A DNA stretch of 64,000 nt from Trileptium ribeirensis (taxonomy: Eukaryota > Nematoda > Enoplea > Enoplida > Thoracostomopsidae), in contig JASANE010029376.1 in NCBI GenBank assembly GCA_030248225.1, forward strand, positions 124,001 to 188,000. The letters are read 5' to 3'. Under the pieces are notes generated by a model. It was not told the origin of the DNA. It did not search any database and saw only the letters and a list, made by a program, of their open reading frames with translations. Of the stretch, positions 55,580 through 64,000 are shown piece by piece; the first letter of the stretch is position 1; each line of letters opens with the position of its first letter. A program made the translations under genes and the position numbers.

Positions 55580-58500
55580 TGTATCAGATCGACGTGACGC
55601 TGCTGCATTACGCACTTCCATAAACGTAATGCCCACACGACCCCGACTATCGTAACCTCAAAAGCGGACCTAATGGGTTCTAATTTCTATTTTTCCTTTT
55701 TGATTCGCGTCAGGCCCAAGAAATTACGGAGCTTAGCAAGCCGCACTAGCGCTTCACAGCAAGTTTTCTGATCCTGCCGGACGGGTTGCGCACGTAGCCT
55801 AAGAGGTACTACCTTTGAGGTCCCCAGGGAGGTCGGCTCCGTCACCTGCTCTCAGGCCAAAGAGACCATACCACTATTCCCTATCCTCGTTTAACCGGGA
55901 AGTGTATTTGGAGTAGAGTTTTCCTTTCTATTTTCCTGAAAGCTTTTAGAATTTATTTAGTTTAGCAAGTGGATCCTACTAGGGTCCGACAAATCCCTAG
56001 ACGTTTACCGTCGGGCTCGCGTGTAGTTTCATATTCTGGGGGTTCAGCGAAAGTTTTAATTCTGCGGTAAGTTTTCCTTATCGGTCGCACGAGTCGTACT
56101 CACACAATAACACAATTGAATTGAAATCGGCGAGCCACACTAAGGTTTGCTTCTTTAATGCGCGTGTCAATTCTTAACGTGGGTCGTCGATTGGGGTGAT
56201 GCATTTCAAACACCTAATTTTAATCGCTACTCGGGTCAGTAAAACACTTGCACACGTTGGGTTTGATTGAGCATTTATTGATGAGTCAAAATCGGATATG
56301 GACATAAACATATTGCACGGGCGAATACAACAGGTACAATGTCACTAGTATGGTACGCTATTAGGAGAATGAGCATGGCGGCAAGCGGGGTAAGTTGCGG
56401 AGTCATCGCATTTTTCAAGGAACTCTCACAGCTGATTCAAATTACGAAGTAAACTGCTAAGCCCTTTTCTAATGACAGCTGCGCTCACCTTACTTATTCA
56501 AAATGTGTCAAATCAAAAGCAAATACCAGTAAGTAATACGGAGCGTAAAACGGTTAGTTATCGATAGAGAGGCGCCGTTTGGCACTACGATTGCTACTAG
56601 AGGGCACTCCGACAAAACAACAGGTTCAGGTAAGCGAAAGGCGGCAATGTAACGGACACAAATGAGGCATACGGGACGAAGCGTACAAAATGGGATTGCC
56701 GGACTCAATCTTGCTCATCCTAATCACGACTATGGTACATAATAAGTGAATATTCGTAAATGCGGTAAAGTAGCGATGACATTAACATACGACAAACTAT
56801 TATAACAAACGAGTAATGATACATATCAGCATAATGGCAAATTTGGGAGGTAATCATTGGTACGACTATAAATTTTCTCTAGTGCGACAATAGTAGAACT
56901 TTTCTTTTCCTACTCGCATACATACATATGTACGATGACCATAAATATAAGATGAAACTTTCAGCAGGTTGCATAGACACAACTGGTTAATCTTGATTCT
57001 AATTCCCTATAAGACTATTCCTCAAAACACGGTGACAAAACGAAAGAATTTGGCCTTCAATTGAGGCTCATCTGTGAACTAAATAACTGCAAAAACGGAC
57101 TTTTCGTGTCCACGAACATGAGCTAAAACGATACTAGAATTGGTAGAGTAGACTTATTTTTTTAATAGATTATGGGTGCGGTAGACTGAGGTTGGGACCG
57201 AATTTTCTAACTTTTCGGAACTTGTAACTGCTAAAATTGCTAAAATTTACCGTGTGTTGTGTGCATTAACTGAACTTTATCAACACTAGGAAAAATAATG
57301 TTTCGCTTGGTTTGCCAAATTTACACAATTTTAGGAAACGCGGGATCGAGCCTGATCCAGGGAAAAGTAATAAATCATCAGTTTTATAGGTAAATCGAGG
57401 TTCACTCTAGGCCTTCGTTCACGCTTTGCTCAGCGGAACCATACTCTATATTCTTACCAAAAAGTACAACGCAACTACGAGTGGTAAAGAAAAGATTCCC
57501 TAAAGTCTAAACTTTGAACTGCAATTTATAGTATTTTCGCGTCCTGATATGAGACGATTTAGGCAATGTTTGGCTCGGAATAAATTGTAAGCTTATTTAG
57601 CCTATTGCAGAGTTCCAACCGGACTCTTAATAATCTTACAAAAGGGTTGAAGGCGTTGCCTTGGCCTTCAATTTCCACTGCTACAATAAATGTATGAATA
57701 ACTTGGTGTTAGACGGCAATTCTATCAAAAGGTACTGCTCTACAACTGGGTGCAGATCTAGGGGCTTACAAGCGCATTGTGTACTGATTGTAGCGATCAA
57801 TTTGGACCAAAAGACTATACTAAATGAACGGTTTAAGGTTCAATATTTGCCTATGAGGTTCAACAAACGGTTGACAATTTCATTTCGCTAGTCCTATAAC
57901 AGGTTTCTTAAGTTTACGGATTGACTGCTTGCTCAATCCTTGATAAAAGGCAATAGACAATACGCGGAGACGTATGAGTAGGCCACTACCGAAGTAATGA
58001 ACTACAATGGGGCATCCCCTATTTCTACTAGTTCAAACGGCTAACAAACTTGGTTTACTTAATTGATTTTCTGCACTACTTTACTATCTTAATTCGATTC
58101 CCACATGTGGAAATTGTTCTACAAAGATCGATTCGCTTATTATTGCTGATACGTAAAGGCACTTATCTGAGACAAAGGACGAGTTTGGGCGCGTCCCACG
58201 GCACGATCAATAAATACTAGGAGTTCAATTAATTTCTGCCAATTTGGTGGCTAAACTTTGTCATCGTACCAGTTTCAAGCCAGCTTCCGGGCATAGGGGC
58301 GAGGATATTGTATTCAGGGCCATACAAATTTGTGTAAAGTTAGAAGTATACGTGGCGATGCCTCATACGTCATCGGCACTATCCTAAAAATACTAAAACT
58401 TAAGTTGTACTGAGACTTAAGTTATTTTGAATTGAATACTGCTCTCGAAAAGAGCTCTATTCGGTACTAACATTTGAATGATGTTGCTAACGGTTCCTAC

Positions 58501-61500
58501 TCGATGAAACGAGTCTGTAAGCGCCGGCCCCGGTTGTCGAGACAACCTTAACAATTTTGTTAGCTGAAATACACTCGGTTTGGATCCTTGAATGGTTCGG
58601 TTCCAAGTTTTCGACCGAGATTCTAAGTCTAACTCGGTAAGGGCTGGGAAAAACATATAATTTCCAATTTCTCGCTAATTTGCCAGCCTTTCTCTGCGAA
58701 ATTTTGCACACGGGCAGGGCTCAACCATATTCGTCAATTTATTAGGACCGGGTCAACGGTCCTCATAAAAATCGGTCTGTCGGGCCGAGACCCGATAGAC
58801 TCGATATCTCGTCTGGCGATATCGATAACTTTGAAATCCAAAACACTGACGTTTGTAATGTAAGTTATCAACACTGGGGAAAATAATATTTTCCCTTTCT
58901 CAACCAAAATACGTGTAAAAGCAAAACCGAAACCTACTTACGAAAGAAATACAATTTGTAAAATTTGAACTAAATCTGAGCGGCGGTTGCGCGGCTCGGG
59001 TTCGGGCTCTAAGTAACTTTTGAATGGCGACTTTGCCGGGCTTAATGGCTCAAATGGAAGGCCTAACGGGCCTCTATTTATATGAGAAAGATGATCACAA
59101 TTCCTGGAGTAAGTTTTGAGTTATTGACATTTGAGGTTTGGGTAGAGGCGGATCCCTGTCCGGCCGTCGGGTTCGTGATTCCGACTTGATAATGTTGGGT
59201 TTTAAGATAGTGTCCATTAGCGGATACTCCTACGAAGAAACGGCGGGAGTTTCAACAAAATTCCTGGAGAGAATATTAAAATATTTCAATTTTGCTTTTT
59301 CGATGGGGCAGGTCCCTTCAAGGCCGTCGGTTTTGGGGTCCCGACGCGAAATCGCTAAGTTTCAACGTTGCATTCGTTAACAGACATTACTACGAAGAAA
59401 CGGCCAAAGTTTTAGCAAAATTCCTGGAATAAATCCTCAGATATTTCGATTTTCATATTTTGGTGGGGGCAGGCCCCTTCAGGGTCGTCGGATTTGGGAT
59501 TCCGATGCAGTATCTGAAAGATTTAGGTGCTATGTCGATAGCTCGGATCCTAGCCGAGATCCGGGTAAAATATTAACCAAATTGCTGTAGTAATTCACAA
59601 GAAATACCAAATTTTCACTCTACGTGAGCTGTCTCGCTCATGGGGCGTTGGGTCTAATGTCTAATCGTGGTTCGATACAAATTTTTAGCTTGTGGACCGT
59701 GGCTGGAGCACGACTGCCATATCAATAAATCTTAACTAAATTTCTGAGGTAGCTTGGTCCTACAATGTTTAATTTGTCCCTACCGACAAAACATCAAAAC
59801 ATGCGGACGAACTTGTGTCCAAAGAAACGATAAAACGAGTAAAATCTTGAGTAAAACCATTGACAAATGCTTGACAAAAATGATATAACATGACCAAGGA
59901 TGTTTCGGCGTTCCTACTGCTAATATTTAACCAAAAATTGTTTTGTTTAACCTCGGTCGGCTCACGGAAGTTGTCCTAATTCCTAACTCGACTCAGGAAA
60001 TCATGTAAATTGAATCTAAGCGCGAGCGTCGCACTCATTTGTACCTTAACTCATCGACCGAGGGAGGTTCAGCATGACTTCGGCCGTCTGATCAAGTTGT
60101 GTGAATGGCTAGTTATGGCTACATGTCTGCGGGGCAAGCTAGGACGGGCAGGGCTACCACGTAGATAAAAGTATGGACAGGGGAGGCTACAATTATACGC
60201 TATTGTTTATCGCGACAGTATTCAGTCTTATGGCCTAACTATCCTACTCCAGACTTCCCTAACCTAACATAACTCTGTCTAACTCTACTTCTACGCGTGT
60301 CACTTCACCTCCCTGTCCACACTTACGCATTCGACTCCCATCGGTCGGCGTCCTTAGCTTCTTCGTCCATTCACAAGACCAAAGCAGAGAAACCATAAAG
60401 CCAAAAGTAAGAAAAGAAAATCGGTTGCAATAAATAACGACGAAAGAAGAGCGTCAGAACGGTCTGCAAAACGACCGAACTCTGCGTTGCCGAAGTCAGA
60501 CTGAATGCTGCAGAGCTATTGCGGCTCTGCTTAAATACTTACGATTTTGAAAATTTGAAATTTAAATTTTTGTCCGTTAGAGTGCTCGGTCAGCACTTTT
60601 GGGGTGATTTGACCCCATATTCGGATCTGAAAAATAAACACTCTTATCAGTCCGATTTCATATACATTTCGGACCATTTTAATATCAAACTTTATGCAAT
60701 TTACCATGATTTACGACTTTGTTTATTTCGATTTTATATAAAAGTTTTCTAACTTAATGCAACGTCTCTAGAAATTTCTAATAAATTTCAGCTAAGTTAA
60801 ACTATCGCGGCTTACTCCAAAACTTCAGCTCTACTATGAAACATTGTATTAAATCGACACAGATAAGAACCTTCATATAAAGAACCTTCTCTAACCTTCA
60901 TATACTTTATATGAAGCTCACATCGAATTTATTTGTTTTAGATCTTGATAGTTCAAGCGGCCGTATTAAGCTAAATTAATTATATATAAAGCCTTGCATT
61001 TTATATAAAACTTCAACTGATAAGAAGTTGCCGAATAAACTTTATATAAAATGGCTTTACAGTTGTCCTCAAATTGATGGTGAATTTGTGTGCTCAAGAG
61101 GAATGTCAGTCTAGATGTACCGCTATACATCTAAAAACTACTAGCAATCTGTGTACAGCCAGAGTACCAAGCGAGGCTCATATAAATTTAATTTTAACTC
61201 TATTGTTTACTTAACGGCAGGTAAATTTAATATCAGCGATCTCAAATAAATTTCGTATCAAACTTTATATGAAATTTGTATTAATTTATTATCAGCACGT
61301 GGAAATAAACTTCAAGAAAAGAAACGCAGCTTATGTAAACAAAGGAAGGGCGAAGAGTGACAAAGAGGGTCCCACTCTCTCAGAGATGGCCAAAGTGCCA
61401 AACGAAGTTCGGATTCGAACTCAATGCGTTCGTCCGAACACATTTATATGTAACAGGTCCGTATTCGGATGAAAAAAGGTAGACAAATTTTGCAAAAGTT

Positions 61501-63537
61501 GAGGTGTTTTAAACGACTCCCGGGGGTTCTGCATTTCTCTGGGGTATTCTGTATATATTCGGGTTAATTTTGACAAGGGGAATCCAACGAGGGGTTACAC
61601 GTGTGTCGGGGCGTTATTTCCACGGTCTTCAGGGGAGGGGATACCTAAAAGTGGGCACAGCGGGACCGGTCTAGGCTCAAAAGAAAGTCTGGGTTCTAGG
61701 GACTACAACGATACATGTATATATGTGTGTATATATTATTATGTTTAACATTCGTTAAGTTATTTAATTGTTTTAGCGGCTCACGTACATACTTATTTGC
61801 CCATAAGTCAGTGCATCCGGGTCGGATGTTCACGAAAGTGGTCTCATTTGAAACACCGTAAAACTTCCTACCAAAAACGTTGAGGGCTAAATCTTCGAAT
61901 TCTCAACGGTTCCGGAGTTATGGGTCGGAGCCGATAGTTTTGGTTCCACATTTTCATAAATTGTTCTACTTTTAGCCGTTATCTTTGTCAGCGCAAATGA
62001 ACGCTGGTAGTTGACAAAATTTCGGTGACTGCAATTTACCAGTATAACCGTGAATATTGAACACTGGTAAAGCGATTTTACTTTCCTTACTAAAATTCTC
62101 AGCAAATTTGCTCGTTTGCTGTTCGCTCTAGGGCGGACAGCCATATCTTTTTTGTGGTCCTCATTCGTGAGGACGGTCGTGACGGGTATCCGTCACGGCC
62201 AGTCTTTCCTAAGAAAAATCGAAGTAAACTTTGCAGTCCTACCACGCGGGGTGGTGCTATTCCTACATATCGGGGCAGGCGGGGAGTCGTACCGTTTTAC
62301 ATATCTACGAGTCGGGTATGGCAGGAGTTCGCCATACTCACAATTTCTACCTATAAAAGCATTGATTCACAAGCGTAAATGTCCCTAAATCCTCCTTAAA
62401 AATCATCCTAAACGAAACAAACTATTCCCGATTTCCTCTAACCCAAACTTATACATTACCAAGGAACAACAAAACATAATCATTATCCAAAACATCAATG
62501 GAATACATACGAAGATTACATCAAACTACGGACCTTTGTGGCCTTGATCGACAACAAAATATGGTACGACAGTTATCAATAACTGGTTACAATTACATTT
62601 CTACAATCAAGGGTACAACACGAATATAATGATCATAACACAATATGGAATCATAGTAAAATATAGGCTTTTCTATGGCCTTTACAACACGAAAGTATGG
62701 TATGAATATGATACACACAACTATATAATACGATCATGGTTATACGAATCAATTAGAAAACTTGTGCCTTTATGGCCATCAAAAATATGGTTACAATAAT
62801 GGTAATATTGTAATGCAGGATACATATACCAATAAGTGCCTTTAAGGCGCTACAATCAATCTATATATATATACTGTCGCAATGTTTCGCTGATTATTCG
62901 TTCCTGAAATGTTAATAACGAGACCAATTTCGATCGCAAAAACTGTCGGCGGTGCAGGCCGACATACGACGAAAATCTCTAGTTCGTAGCGAGGTTAATG
63001 GACGTAACGATTCATGATTTGTGCTATACATATACGGTTTCTAAATAGGCTTACGACAGAGTCTTGCGGTCGGTTCGTATGTATGGGGGAAATCGGCTTA
63101 TATATTCGCATGCGCAGAGTGGCTATAGATGGATTCTAATCAGATGAACGTACGTATTTCGATGCTACAGTGGGTTTCGCACCCAGATGGGTCATCTCCG
63201 CTGAATGTTCTACGTTGGGAGACATTCGAAACTAAATTCGAAAATGTTGACCATTACACTGTGGCCAGGATTATTGGTACTCGATAACATGTTGGCCATT
63301 ACACTGTGGCCAGGATTATTGAGGTCTTCGACTAAATGTTCGCCATTGGACTGTGGCCAGGATTATTGGGGTATTTGTAAATGTTGGCCATTAGAGTGTG
63401 GCCAGGATTGTTGGACTGTCTATTAAATGTTGGCCATTAAGACTGTGGCCAGGATTAAGTGTATTCGATAAAATGTTGCCATTAGGCTATGATCAGGAAT
63501 AATCCACCTCGTAACGATCCAGTATGGATCTGTTACA
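55580..63537 (-). mobile_element. TE-A copy 3
   Basis: About 8 kb, opposite in direction to copies 1 and 2. Left end TGTATCAGATCGACGTGAC, right end GTATGGATCTGTTACA. Landmarks in inverse order: CGTAATGCCCACACGACC (55,628), AGGGTCCGACAAATCCCTAG (55,981), GAGGTTCAGCATGACTTCGG (60,064), CACAGCGGGACCGGTC (61,655), CAGCGTTCAT complement (62,000), hairpin (62,157), GTGCCTTTATGGCC words (62,520-62,850), subterminal tandem repeats (63,240-63,500). No conserved frame and no clear target duplication. It lies just upstream of the large gene's possible start. Confidence 0.83.
63240..63500. repeat. Subterminal tandem repeats of TE-A
   Basis: Six units about 46 bp apart built on AATGTTGGCCATTA followed by CTGTGGCCAGGATTA. 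The units nearest the end are most diverged. One or two equivalent units occur near the same end of the other copies (21,500; 30,405; 40,105). Confidence 0.92.
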
Positions 63538-63819
63538 TAAGCATTATAAGTTATTAATAAACAATAAAGCTCAGCAAGCCAAAAAATGTCTAAAGCAAAC
63601 TGTACATTCCGGGACATGATCACATGTACATCGTTTCATATAGCAGCTATAAACTTACAATGCCAGAAAGTCACGACATGTAGTAAATATTATACTAAAA
63701 TTAGTTTCATCATGAAAACATCCATTTCCATACCATATTTTCGTAGTTCAAGAATAGACCTATCATCGTTTATAAGAGAATACCTATAAAACCAAAACTT
63801 ATATCCTTATATTTGGCCG

Positions 63820-64000
63820 TCACTAGTAAGCAAGGGTAAGTCCGAACATGGCTTAATCTTTGCTGTCATTGTGTTCAATCACCTGCATCAGGCTTTGTGT
63901 TTGAGGTATATGTCACCCTAAAAGCATTGAAACACCTGCTACCTGATAAAAGTTGGTCTTATTGGAGATAACTGGCCTGTCTACAGTGGGCGGGTGTGGG
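63820..64000 (+). mobile_element. TIR element C, partial copy running off the right edge
   Basis: AGTAAGCAAGGGTAA, AATCACCTGCATCAGGCTTTG and GTTTGAGGTATATGTCACCC parallel 19,820-19,930 and 37,310-37,370. The left TIR is not seen and the rest is outside the window. Confidence 0.6.

Noticed and set aside
63240..63500. CRISPR-like array
   Set aside because: Units are contiguous degenerate tandem repeats without unique spacers, inside a eukaryotic transposon.

Overview
The window looks like invertebrate animal nuclear DNA. It is AT-rich, carries non-LTR retrotransposons, hAT-like and Tc1/mariner-like elements, and its recognisable coding sequence is cut into small exons with GT/AG boundaries. 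No bacterial-type gene, rRNA, convincing tRNA or CRISPR array was found. The species cannot be named from the sequence.

Main reading: the minus strand appears to carry one very large gene. Thirty-four candidate exons, from a possible start codon at 55,410 down to 3,006, give about 5.5 kb of coding sequence (about 1,830 codons). Every junction can be drawn with matching codon phase except inside 16,932-17,220, where the reading frame changes. Some boundaries were chosen because they keep phase, so the chain is a hypothesis; long exons with strong splice sites (53,865-54,212; 50,077-50,405; 17,371-17,647; 15,953-16,214; 13,722-13,901; 10,645-10,905; 6,037-6,276) are firmer than the micro-exons. 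The product is mostly amphipathic-helical with hydrophilic loops, as in large HEAT/armadillo-type scaffolds. I do not recognise the family. The gene continues past the left edge.

Introns fall into two classes: very short (26-50 nt) and very long (2-16 kb). The long ones are packed with mobile elements. The dominant one is a family here called TE-A: 8-9.4 kb, ends TGTAACA...TGTTACA, no convincing protein, subterminal tandem repeats. Copies: 40,074-49,481 (plus), 55,580-63,537 (minus, just upstream of the gene), 21,466 to about 33,862 (plus), the last split by an inverted partial copy ending at 30,475. Inside TE-A copies sit three hAT-like elements with GGTTCCGG-rich ends (26,921-28,101; 28,735-29,735; 41,495-43,072), a short inverted-repeat element within the third, and a LINE tail itself split by a mariner-type MITE.

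Other layout: 1-2,225 decayed LINE endonuclease-reverse transcriptase; 4,132-4,839 recent tandem duplication followed by a possible 72-codon plus-strand gene; 6,393-6,600 tail of another LINE; 6,932-7,523 an open frame split by a 174-bp MITE; 9.9-13.1 kb, 34.9-35.2 kb and 36.4-36.8 kb copies of a MITE with GCCTGTCCACA ends; 19,501-21,140 and 37,269-38,524 TIR elements filled with about 180-bp tandem units; 50,531-51,530 a three-unit tandem array.
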